This document shows, piece after piece, positions 1 through 10,317 of a DNA stretch of 41,068 bases. The notes under the pieces are model-generated. The model worked only from the letters and a program-made list of their open reading frames with translations, was not told the DNA's origin and did not search any database. This DNA comes from Bigelowiella natans CCMP2755. Its lineage: Eukaryota; Cercozoa; Chlorarachniophyceae. Positions within the stretch are counted from its first letter, which is position 1. Each line of letters opens with the position of its first letter. The translations under genes and the position numbers were made by a program. The DNA is taken from the NCBI GenBank assembly GCA_000320545.1, contig ADNK01001342.1, forward strand, positions 1 through 41,068, read 5' to 3'.

Positions 1-49
1 TCTCCTCCTCCCTCCCCTACCCCCCCCCTCCCCTCCACTACGTACCTAC

Positions 50-93
<44 letters not shown>

Positions 94-1119
94 GACAAAT
101 GTATCCATACCTAGGTATGGGGTGACGATGTTCTTCGGATCGGCCTTCACAATTGCGCTGCCCCCACCCACTATCAGAGGCTCTGGAAAGAGAAAGTAAT
201 GCAACAATGGTTGAGGCGGGTTCGAGGAGGAGGTGCATGCAACCGACACCGATCATCTCGAATCATAATGCAAGATGCTGCTGAACGGCTGCTTTATACA
301 GGTTATGACGAATCAAAACAACGTGTGAGGCTCGTATCACTCACTCGAATGTGCACACCGACCAACGACGGCAATTGTCGGCTTTTTGCCGTGGTCTTCA
401 AGTGTCTTTCGCTCCCCTTCGTGGACTCTTTTTGGCAAAGGCAAGGCCTGTTTGTCGTTCTTGAGAAGTATGGTTGAGTCTGCAGCCATTCTTCGTGCCA
501 GGTCAACGTGCTCGGGGCGAGTGACATTTCGGTTGATCTTATCTGGGTTGTTGAACACGTCGAAGGCTGTCTTGCCGTCCTTAGAGTCCGCCATCACACC
601 CACCTTGAACCTGTAGTTGTACGCACTAATTCAATGGAACTTCATTGGTACTACATGTTTATATATATTTAAGATATTTAATATGTATGTGCGTAGTGTG
701 TTATCGTAAAAAAAGAGTCGCTCACATCTGCGTGAGAATTCGAAGCACAGACCGCTCGATCTGATGAGAGATTATGGGGGCGAAGTATAAGATCGCGATA
801 TAAGAGCAACGACGACGACGACGACGACATTTCGCTCCTTTTCTCTCATACATTTTGCTCTTACCATTTTTCCGCTGATAGCATCAGTTTTGTTGAGTTT
901 GCTGGTTGATGTGAAAGCACGAGCGTTATCATCATGATCATCATCATCATCGGCATGCTGCTCGAGAACAGCCACCCTCTTCCTCAAAGGGGCGCCGAAG
1001 AAGTCTCCGTCCGGCATCTCTTGGTCAAGACCCTGCGACAAACAGTAGATATGAAGCATGATGTGATTATGGATTTAGATGAGGAGTAGGAGGGAAGGAT
1101 GAGGGGAGGAAGGGAGAGG

Positions 1120-1164
<45 letters not shown>

Positions 1165-1308
1165 TCTGAATGGCTTCCACCGTGTGCGTAGCGATCCAGT
1201 CTGACATCACCTGGAGTAGATAGGAGGAGCAATTCAAGAGAACAATATTAGATGCGTTCACAACGACACACACAAACACAGACGCACACACAAACACAGA
1301 CGCACACA

Positions 1309-1384
<76 letters not shown>

Positions 1385-1875
1385 AATGTTCTTTTTCTGT
1401 GAAGAAGTACCCATCCATCAAACCCAAGTTGCTCTCGTAAGTCACTGAAAGCAGCAGCAACCGTATTATGCAAAGCAGCATGCACGTCGTTAGCAAAGGG
1501 AAGGGAAGGAAGGCGACTGTTTACTTACGGTGCAAGAATAGTGTGAGTGAGGACCTGCGAGTGCGCTCTCTAGCTACTATGACGTGTTTACATACCTTCT
1601 TAACGTTTGGTTGTTTTCACAGGCATAGAAACCGTTGATTTTATTGTAGCCGCACATCACGCTTGCGACCTTTGTTTTTATCGATTGGCAGACATCGCAT
1701 AAGCAACAAGCAAACATGGCAAAAAGCGTTGGTTGGTTGGTTGGTTAGTGTCATTGTAGCAGAGTGTGTCTTCTGCCAATTTTTCGTTGGTTGATGGGTA
1801 GGGCGTCCATGAGTCGCAGTATATGTTGGTCAAGATGAAACGTGGTTTCGTATATATGCATTGCTGTGTGCCGTT

Positions 1876-1910
<35 letters not shown>

Positions 1911-2522
1911 GTGCTATTGCTTCGGCGCACCCCAGCTTGAATGGCGCCCAGGAATGGAGGATAGTACATCTCAAAACGTGTGCGTTCCGATACGACCGCG
2001 TTCACTGAAATGACCATGATATCAGTAAACAATGGATGATATCCGCTTTCGTTGCTGAGGAGTTGCGAGTGTGTTTGTGTGTGTTTGTGTTTCTCTTCGT
2101 GGCATGAGCATGTGTCTAGATGTAGAGAACAAGAGGCCATCAGGACCGTAGCCTTAAAAATTCATTGTAATCCTGCTTTTAGGGAGGCTGAGACCCGCCC
2201 GTGTTATTAAGTTCCGAGTCAGAAGTAATATTTGAGTTTCTTATAATGATGTCAAGTAAGGTTCCTTGTTTTTATTACTGTCAAAGCGATCCGTTTCTTG
2301 GTTGTTGTTCACCCAATGCTTCACGGTTGCGAGCACGCCTTTCCAGCGTTGTAGAGAAAGACAGAGGGACAAATAAAAGGGGAAAGAACGGTACCAACAA
2401 CTGTGAGATTCTCTATAACGTTTACTGTTATTCCCATCATCATCATCATCGTCGTGAGTGTCATGGCGTGGCTTCCGAATCGTTGTGAATTCTCCTTCTT
2501 TATTGTTTTCAGAACGCTACAG

Positions 2523-2562
<40 letters not shown>

Positions 2563-3163
2563 ACTACGATAACGACGACGACGAATACGAGTTTTTCCCT
2601 CCTACCTTTGCTCTGGATCCCTTTGATGAGCGGAGCGGCAAGTTTGAATCCTGCGAGGGGGGCAGAATGAACGACAACGTACACGGAAAGGAGAGGTAGA
2701 AACACTGCAATAATATGAAACTTCCGTCCCCCCCCCCTCCCCCCCCCCCGCCTCTGCGCGACATACCTAAGTAGGGGTCCTCTCCCGAGATGTACTCAAA
2801 GTTACGGCCATTGTAAGGCACACGTGCCACGTTCACTCCTGGCCCGAGAAGTACATTGGCTCCTACATATTGAGGTACGGGGGCGACGATGATGATAGGG
2901 TGAATATAATACGTCTCTTACCAGCCTAGCCCCGATTCAATGATGCAACACCATCGATCGTCTCTACTATTACCTTTGTCGCGAAACTCGGTGCCTATCG
3001 CCTTGCCAAGGCTCTCCACTGCCTTTGGGTTCCAGGTGGCGGCTGCAGCTAATGAGCAAGGGAAGGCCGTGCTGCGGAAGGGAAAATGTCAGAGCGTTGC
3101 AACCAAAATCATGCACGCGCGCGAGCGCGCACACACACTCTCACACACACAGAGAGACAGAAA

Positions 3164-3223
<60 letters not shown>

Positions 3224-3389
3224 GAGGAGGGGGCAAGGATCATTATCATGTGGGAAAACTTACGTTGTTCCCGGGTTCTTCTCGTCCCGGAATCCTTGTG
3301 ACCCATCGTTGAGGTGGAGTGGCGGAATCCCTAAGTCCACGTTTCCAAGGGTATTTCCAACATATGCCCCTTCCACTCCTGTGCCATAC

Positions 3390-3426
<37 letters not shown>

Positions 3427-3877
3427 AACACACAAAGACACACACACTCAATACACCATGGATGTGGTAGACATCCCGCGAAGAAATATGTTTTCTCTGT
3501 GTGTCAAGCCCGGCTATTCCCCTCCCTACACAAAGTCGAATTCGTATGTGTTGAAGAAGAACACTTGCTGAATACCGTGTAATAGATCGAGCCGATCATC
3601 GAGATCCATCTTCTGCATCAAGGACTGTGCCATTGCAGTCGCCGTCTGGATCTCCATATTATTCTGCATCTTTACCTGCGAGCAGGCAAAATCCATTCAA
3701 GGTAAGACCAAAAGGTTATAAAAATAAAAGGAAATTAGGCATCAGGTTGACCTGGGGGCGAGCTTCGAGGGCACTTCTTGCTCTCCACACCTCCCCCAAA
3801 TGGGCCAGAGAAAGCGACGCGGGAACTAGCATTGACATGACAGCTACATGCACCAAGAAAGGTCCGTTATCAACCAT
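1..3877 (-). CDS. GH3 family beta-glucosidase, secreted, 3' end cut by window edge
   Basis: Hydrolyses terminal beta-linked glucose (or xylose) from glycans by a retaining mechanism, probably outside the cell. Fifteen exons join in frame: 3877-3752, 3675-3576, 3378-3264, 3071-2974, 2862-2767, 2650-2606, 2338-2279, 2004-1931, 1669-1596, 1444-1411, 1210-1163, 1032-865, 760-726, 610-345, 182-111, giving about 470 residues before the edge. The start was chosen because residues 1-25 form a hydrophobic signal peptide. Family motifs appear in order: LGIPPLHLNDGSQGFRD, NVARVPYNGRNFEYISGED (about 157-175), KHWVNNNQETDR (K200-H201), VASVMCGYNKING, the nucleophile Asp in VMSDW (about D278), GLDQEMP, then the C-terminal domain start DSTILLKND and VGGGSA. 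The general acid/base region lies beyond the window. The family call is firm; the exact substrate is not visible. Confidence 0.93.
51..87. repeat. (AC)n microsatellite
   Basis: Uninterrupted AC tract in the intron just downstream of the last visible GH3 exon. Confidence 0.95.
1125..1162. repeat. (GA)n microsatellite forming a splice donor
   Basis: GA tract on plus, CT on the sense strand. It directly abuts the donor of the GH3 exon that carries the nucleophile, so the intron begins GTCTCTCT. Confidence 0.9.
1265..1380. repeat. Compound (CA)n interrupted, then (TA)n
   Basis: CA repeats broken by AAACACAGACG units run into a 36-base TA tract, inside a GH3 intron. Confidence 0.95.
1877..1911. 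repeat. (TTG)n microsatellite
   Basis: TTG tract within a GH3 intron, 20 bases past an exon end. Confidence 0.9.
2527..2562. repeat. (ACT)n microsatellite
   Basis: ACT tract in the GH3 intron between exons 2650-2606 and 2338-2279. Confidence 0.9.
3168..3227. repeat. (GA)n microsatellite
   Basis: Long GA tract with a CA-rich flank at 3130-3150, inside a GH3 intron. Confidence 0.95.
3391..3432. repeat. (CA)n microsatellite
   Basis: CA tract ending about a dozen bases upstream (sense) of the acceptor of the GH3 exon at 3378. Confidence 0.95.
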
Positions 3878-4412
3878 CTTGCCACTCCCTATGCGCGTGC
3901 TCTCTCGAATATTATAAGTTATGGGGATGAGCAAGGCGGTGCGGTAACGTCGAACGAAAATTCAGTCCGAAAAGCGCATCTTGTAAAGGCGATTAAGTCT
4001 CTGCGACAAGAAGGTTTATCACAGATATTATAAAGAATCAGCTGGGCCATTTGTCATCACGATAATACCAAGGGACGTATCATTATCCGGTTGTCAGAAT
4101 TGAGTAGAAAGTCAAAATGATATATAGATCGCCAAAACATCCAAAATAAATGGTCTAATACTGCTGCATCCCTATGCCGCAGTTTGGCACAAACAACTCG
4201 GGCTATGCTCACGATGAGGTCATTGCCGTTTAAGTAAGCACTAAATAATTACCCAGAATGCAGCTCCAAAATCAGTCAAATCTCCTGTATTTACATTCTG
4301 CGACATCAAAATGTACGTATTATCGCTAGATCGAGATAATATTACGCACAGCTATTTCCACACATTCTCCCACGTGCGAACACATGCCTGCATAGGAGCG
4401 CTCATCGGAACA
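3878..4412. promoter_or_regulatory. Divergent intergenic region between GH3 and coiled-coil genes
   Basis: The two flanking genes start on opposite strands, so this stretch should hold both promoters. No clear TATA box or repeated motif stands out. An in-frame upstream ATG at 4311 would add 34 residues to the plus-strand gene, but those residues look unremarkable and the later ATG at 4413 was preferred. Confidence 0.4.
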
Positions 4413-5150
4413 ATGTCCCTTCCACCCCCTCCCACCCCGGCTGTTCCTGTTTATCCCACACCTGAAGCAGCAGCAGCATCAGGGAAAAAATCAGAAGTAA
4501 TTGCGAATAAGCCTGAGACTACATCGGTGCCGTCCAGTGTGGAAGGGCGAGAAGATAAGGTTGTCAGGGAGGCAAAATCCAACGACAGCAACGCAAGTGC
4601 GAGTCTTGATACAGGAGAGAGAGGCCAACATGCGCTTAATAAAAAAAGAAAGAGGAAGGAAGGAGAGAAATCCCTAGAATCTCTTTCAGTCTGGCTGAAT
4701 AACGCCATAGCAGCTTCGGAAAGAAAGGTTAGGACCAGGTTGGACGCCATGCAGAGGGACGTCGACTCGAGGATAGAAGATATAAGGCGAAAAATGCAAC
4801 GCTCTGCAGCAGGGCTAACAGCTACGGAGCACGCCTTCCGCAACGTCGTTAGCGAGATCGAAAAAGTACTGAGTGAAGTGTTTTTGGCTCGATGCTGCTT
4901 GTTCGCACTGCACAGGCGTCTTGCATTCGTGCGTGGAGGGAGGAATAATCTTCATTTTTTTCAAACAGAATCTCGCGGTATATCTGAAATGTTGATACAT
5001 TGTTAAAATTTATAGGACTACTCCCAAAGGTTGCCGCAGTTCCTCGCTTGCGTGGAAAGAATTATTGAAGACAAGCAGAAGCAACAGCCTTCGCTTTCAG
5101 CAGCTCATGCCACACGCCCGATATCAAAAGAACAACATCTAAGGACCTAG
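4413..5150 (+). CDS. Small lysine-rich coiled-coil protein, function unknown
   Basis: Two exons, 4413-4865 and 5016-5150, join in phase 0 to give about 195 residues. I do not recognise the family. The N-terminus is proline-rich (MSLPPPPTPAVP), followed by a polar, serine-rich linker, a basic cluster KKRKRKEGEK that could be a nuclear localisation signal, and a long amphipathic helix running to the end (from ESLSVWLNNAIAASERKVR through the splice to LACVERIIEDKQKQQ). The splice was chosen because it keeps the helix open; unspliced, the first frame runs into an unlikely hydrophobic tail and stops near 5006. An AATAAA follows 35 bases after the stop, which fits a real 3' end. A scaffold or subunit role is plausible but not shown. 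Confidence 0.6.
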
Positions 5151-5843
5151 CAGCTGCTTGCTACATCTAGCATCGTCCGCTACTAATAAAGTTTATATGA
5201 ATCTGTGTTGTAAACCATGAATATGATGAAGCTAGATTATTAAAAAATGAATAGTAAAGAAAACAAAAAACACACATTTGTCAACACATATGCCCGCTTG
5301 TATTAGACCGTACGCACGTACGTACACGTACCGCATCGCAATAACTGTACCATGCGTACTACTCTAGCTCTACGCATGTATAGCAACGCCTCGTTCAATC
5401 TTGTTCATTGCAAGAAGTAGCGCGATCTGTTGATCGAGTTTAACATGTCGATCGATCATGCATCTTGCGCTCTTAAATGTGCTGTACTTGCGCGTATACC
5501 CACAACGCACGCGTTCATGCACCTGCGCCACAACACATGAGAGTCATGTGTCTCAATGTAGACTTTGTGCGCATGTCGTTTCGTGGCGCTTCATTTTCAA
5601 GTTCGATCCGATTCACCAGAGTCCAAATGATGAATTTAACAATTTTGCTTTGGTTGCGATTTATTTAAGCATCAACTCTAAAGTGTCGGATTCCATTCTA
5701 TTCAACACTGTAGGAACGCATGCGAGCACGTGAAAACATGTTGCCTTGCGTTCTCACGGAGCACGCATTGCAAACATGGACACGCTCTACTTGAAACCCG
5801 CGCCTCTCAAGATGCAGTAAAAGTGATCCGCTCGGAACATTCA
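5151..5843. other. Convergent intergenic region
   Basis: The 3' ends of the coiled-coil gene (plus) and the EF-hand gene (minus) meet here. Short plus-strand ORFs at 5458-5733 have no recognisable protein content. A TTTATT at 5660-5665 reads AATAAA on the minus strand and could be the EF-hand gene's polyadenylation signal, about 180 bases past its stop. Confidence 0.4.
5185..5190 (+). terminator. AATAAA polyadenylation signal
   Basis: A canonical AATAAA lies 35 bases past the TAG stop of the coiled-coil gene, within the usual distance of a cleavage site. Confidence 0.5.
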
Positions 5844-8800
5844 TCAGTTCGAACGAGGGTCCTTGAAAACATTCTGCACGATACTGCTCGCATTAGATCT
5901 GATGTAGCTTAGAGCGTGCTGCTGTGCTGCAGAGCCGTCGGGTCTTTGAGAGTTTCGTGGAGGCAATACTCCATATGGCGAGGATGACGAAGATTCTGTT
6001 AACGGCTCCTCACTAACACATTATTGTTTGAGTCAGGGCGACACACACACGATGGTACACACACGCTGATGCAACCAATTTCCACGGAGAATAATACAAT
6101 AACGAAGCTATCATAGCTAGTTCTACTCCTACGCCACCTGGCTTCCTGGGATCCTCGAGTCTGAAACCAGCCAACGTACCGAATGCCCACCAACAAAATT
6201 AATTAACGATTCAGAACTTGTGCGTACATGCACGCACACACACTCACAAACGGACAAAAAAGAGAAAAAGAGGGAGGGGGAGAGATTTTGCCCGAAACCT
6301 GCTGTATCTGCATGCTCCTCACCGAATGCGACAAATACGAGTTCGTATTTGTTGCCGCATCGACCATTCCAACTGTTAGATTTTATAGTAGATTTAGTTG
6401 CGAGAATATATGCATGGTGTCGAGCCAACTAGGTGCCATTCAGTACGTAGAAATAAGCAAATGATTATTGCAACATATTTACCAGTATCGTCATATAGCC
6501 AATCCCCAGAGGAGCGATTATCCTCGCCCCGCTTGAATGCGGATGGGGGTCGGGAACCAATGTTAAACCCAGCGGATTCCTGAAGATTCCGCCTCATGTA
6601 TGCATTTTCTGTGTTGTCGTTATTGAGGGCAGCTTCATGCTTTGAGTCGTTTGCCTCGTCAGCTGCGCCCGTCGTCCTATTTGCTGCTACAGCAGCATAT
6701 TTAGCAATGTTGTCGCTGCTGATGCTGCCATTTCCCTTTAGAGCGCTCGAGCTCGACAGCAGCTCCCCTTGCTTATCACGGATGGCGTCTCCACGATGAT
6801 CGCGGAGTAACGTGCTGAAGGTCTTCTTAAATTCCTGATGTGGTTAGGGACGGCATTATCATTGGAGCTGTGGATCGGGGAAAACCAGGCACCATGCATG
6901 CCCTTCAAATACCTTGAAGTTGATGTCACCGGAAGTATCAAGGTCCATTTGCTTCCATAGGCTTTTCGCCAGCGCGACCGGAAATAACGCCTCCGAAATG
7001 CCTGCGAAACAGGCCCATCATGCACGGGAAATTATGTGTGTGCGTGCGTGTTTGCCTTTCAGTTGGTACAAACGACGATGGATGCTGTGGCGATGTGCGG
7101 TTTTGGAGCTACTAAAATGCTGCGCCACGAGACAACATTTTTGCCTTTGAAAAATTGGCGTCGTCGATTGTAAGACGAAAAGTGTTTTCGAGCTTATGGT
7201 ACCACTGGCGCGTAATCCCCTGCAGAATTCCCCAAAAGTCATGACATTGTTGTTGTCCTTGTCCATCACCTACAGAAACAGCATGCAATCACGCAAGGGG
7301 AAGAAAATATTGGAAGAATCTCTGTGCACATGTGTGCAAAGATTATTCTGCGTGATCATGATCCCCCCCCCTCCCTTGTTGTGCTGCAGCAAGTTTGTAC
7401 CCGCCAGGCCGCGATCAACGTGCTCCATCGTTCCATGACCTACGAATATTCAGTCAATGTTACTAAAGCCGGGATAGCAATTGATTCATATTGTTTTTCG
7501 ATGCACGACTATATCTGATGAGATGAGGGCACAAAATAAGGGACTTGCTTTCACTTTATGCCTATATTCGCTAACTACTTGAATGAGGAAAATTAGAAGT
7601 TTAAGGTTTAAATATTCTCACAAATTTGAATTGTTCTCCTCAAGTCTCCCCTCTCCCCGCCCCCGCACCCCTACTATGACTACCATCGTTTTGATTTCCT
7701 TGGTGAGGGACGGCTCGTCCAATTCAGGGCCAACGGAGATATGGGCTGATTCTGGTTTTCCAGCAGTCTTCTTCTGCTCCTCGTGCTTTGCCTCCTGAAT
7801 CCGATAGGGAGAGAGAAGGGTGGTTAGATATCGAGTGTGCAGTAGCACAACCTGCTCCCTATCAGGCATGCATATGCTGGAATGGTCGCAAAGCGATGTG
7901 ACAGACATTGGAGAACGGTCGTGATAATCCCCATCCCGGAGCTGATTGAGCCAAAAGATGCTCCTTACCATCGCCAGCATCACCCTGCCACCGTTGGACA
8001 AGAAAGTAAGAAAGAAAAGCCTCAAGTAACTAGACAGTACGTGCTGGCATTGGCTGCTATCATGTCAAGGAAACACGCCTTTTCAAGGTAAACATAAGTG
8101 CCTCTAATTTCATATCAAGCTGGACCCTGCCGCAAAAAATGTGAGAATAGCATATGAAAGACACCAATTTTCTCCATACTTTTACTGCTGCTGCCGCTGC
8201 TGTTACTACTACCTGTGGAGGAATACTGCTGCTCTCCGCCTGGTTTGGCGCCTTCCGAGGATGGTAGTGACGACGATGACGAACCCCAATGATGCGGGCA
8301 AACGCTACTTTAAACTCCTGTGGACATGTACTACGATAAGCCGACTTATGCGGGGGGAAACCGAAAAAAAGACGCGTGCTGTGCGATAGATTATTTAAAA
8401 CGACGGCAGCACCTACCTTGAAGGAGATATATCCTGAGCGGTCCGAATCCATTCTCCTCCACATCGAAAGCGATATGCTGTCAGGGACCTCCTCACGCGA
8501 TAAACCTTCGAGACGGGAGACGAGGCGAAAGCGGCAGGGCAGGATGAGGATGCGGAAGGAGGCAAATCCGTGTACACACAAAAGAACACACACACACACA
8601 CACACACGTACGCAAAACAACTTGTTTTGGGGGAAAATTGAGCTTTAGCATACCGCTCTGAATCAAGCCACGTCGAAATTCTTTGAGGGTCATTCGGTTA
8701 TCGTTGTCGTTATCCATCACCTGAGAAATTTGGAGCTCATCTTTACAATCATGCAGATATAAAATGAATGAATAGGTCAATACGATTATAGCATATAGGA

Positions 8801-9292
8801 CACTTAAGCACATGTACAATATTCTTCTCTTCGCTTCTTTGGGCATAGTGGTGAACAGCAACTTTCCTTTGGAAGGGTGCTGCAAAGCAAGTGTTGCGCG
8901 CACGCAGATGACAATAAAAGTCCACACTATCATTACCCTCCATGCCGCGATGAGCGTGTCCCATCTTGCCATAACCTGAATGTGTAACATTCGTGATTTC
9001 CCCCCTCTTTTCTCCACCCCCCCACCCCTCCCCCTCTCTATCTCGCCCCCCGCGCCTTTGTCTTTTGTTCTCTTCTGTGTGGTAAACGCACCTTCTCTCT
9101 CACGTCTTCAGGGATGCCTCTTGCTGCATGCAGCGGGTCCGAAATCGCAAACTCATCAAATTCCTACGCAATCACCATCATACATGTCAAAAGATAAAAT
9201 ACCCCGGAAATACCTTTCGAAAACTACATGTATATTAAGTTTCCTTGTTGCTGTTTCAACAACTGAAACACCACTACTACTAGTGCTGCAGA

Positions 9293-9326
<34 letters not shown>

Positions 9327-10074
9327 GCGCTCTGCTCAAGACCTTCCTCTCCTCAGTCGATATGGGTGATTTATCTCCTCCAGAAAGGGGTTGTTTGGCT
9401 GCTCGTTGGTTCGAACAACTTTTTGCTTCAGATCGTGTCGTTGTCGTCGCCTTTTGTGTGGCAGTTGCTGTAGCAGTGGCGACCGCCACAGGTCGAGTGG
9501 TGCTGGCCCACTTCGATAAAGAAGTCTTTAACTCCTTAAAACTGACAGTGCCGGAGTCATCCAGGTCCGCTCTTTGGAATACCTCGCGGGAGATCTTGGC
9601 GTCCATGCTTACTCCGCTCTGCTTCATGCCCCAAGCAAATTCCTCTTCCGTAAGTCGGCCGTCGTTGTTCTTGTCCAACGTCTGAAATTTAAATATCTGT
9701 GTATGTCTGTGTTTGATTTATGTATTGATCAATACATAGACATAGCTATTTGCAATTAGTTCAGCGGTGTGGACGCAAACTACAACGACGGCGATGAAGA
9801 TACATAATCTCCCTTTATTAAAGTAAAGCGGGACATTCATAACATTCTCATTTCCCTTCACTCTAAAGACAGAAGAGGCAGACAAAAACTGATTTCTCAC
9901 CCTCCACACAGTGATGAATGTGCTCCATTTCTCTAAAAGCTTAGACGGGAGATCGTCTGTGTCCTTGCTGCCAGCTCTTTGCATCTTCTTATCCCCATGT
10001 TCTCCCTCTCCTTGCTTCTGCCGAAAAGTCGCTTTATCTTTAGATGATTCCCCCTTTTCCGAAGGATCTGCCAT
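5844..10074 (-). CDS. Six-EF-hand calcium-binding protein with three tandem modules
   Basis: Likely a cytosolic calcium sensor or buffer of about 594 residues. Exons: 10074-9901, 9681-9343, 9163-9092, 8975-8937, 8720-8654, 8505-8417, 8317-8213, 7794-7684, 7439-7401, 7269-7203, 7001-6913, 6834-6483, 6372-6299, 6153-6138, 5995-5844. Six loops keep ligands at positions 1, 3, 5 and 12: DKNNDGRLTEEE (61-72), DLDDSGTVSFKE (97-108), DNDNDNRMTLKE (211-222), DSDRSGYISFKE (250-261), DKDNNNVMTFGE (348-359), DLDTSGDINFKE (387-398). Each pair follows a helix of the type W-x-T-(L/F)-I-x-x-W-R. Loops 3 and 5 have Asn instead of Gly at position 6. The N-terminus is charged and the last ~195 residues are polar and probably disordered. 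No signal peptide or transmembrane helix is seen. The small exon near 6153-6138 is uncertain (an alternative acceptor starts it at 6160), which would change the last 50 residues. Confidence 0.9.
8587..8608. repeat. (CA)n microsatellite
   Basis: CA tract in an EF-hand gene intron. Confidence 0.9.
9293..9326. repeat. (CTA)n microsatellite
   Basis: CTA tract close downstream (sense) of the long EF-hand exon ending at 9343. Confidence 0.9.
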
Positions 10075-10317
10075 GGAAGCAAACCACCTGCTCCCACAGA
10101 AGGAAGAATCATCGACGATGCATCAGAACAACGGAGAAAAGAGACCGCAAGAATATAATGAATGCCAGAAAATAGCAAAAAAAACAGAAGGGGGGACAAA
10201 AAATAGTGACAGTTCTTGTCCTGCTCAAGCGTGGCGCGGAAATCGTTTCTTTCTTCGTTGTTTTCGACATAGCAACTTTAATATTTATAATAGCCAATGC
10301 GCGACGCTCTTCTCCAC

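Noticed and set aside
2940-3470. 176-residue plus ORF
   Set aside because: Antisense to three GH3 exons and made mostly of repeat-encoded Arg-Glu and Thr-His runs.
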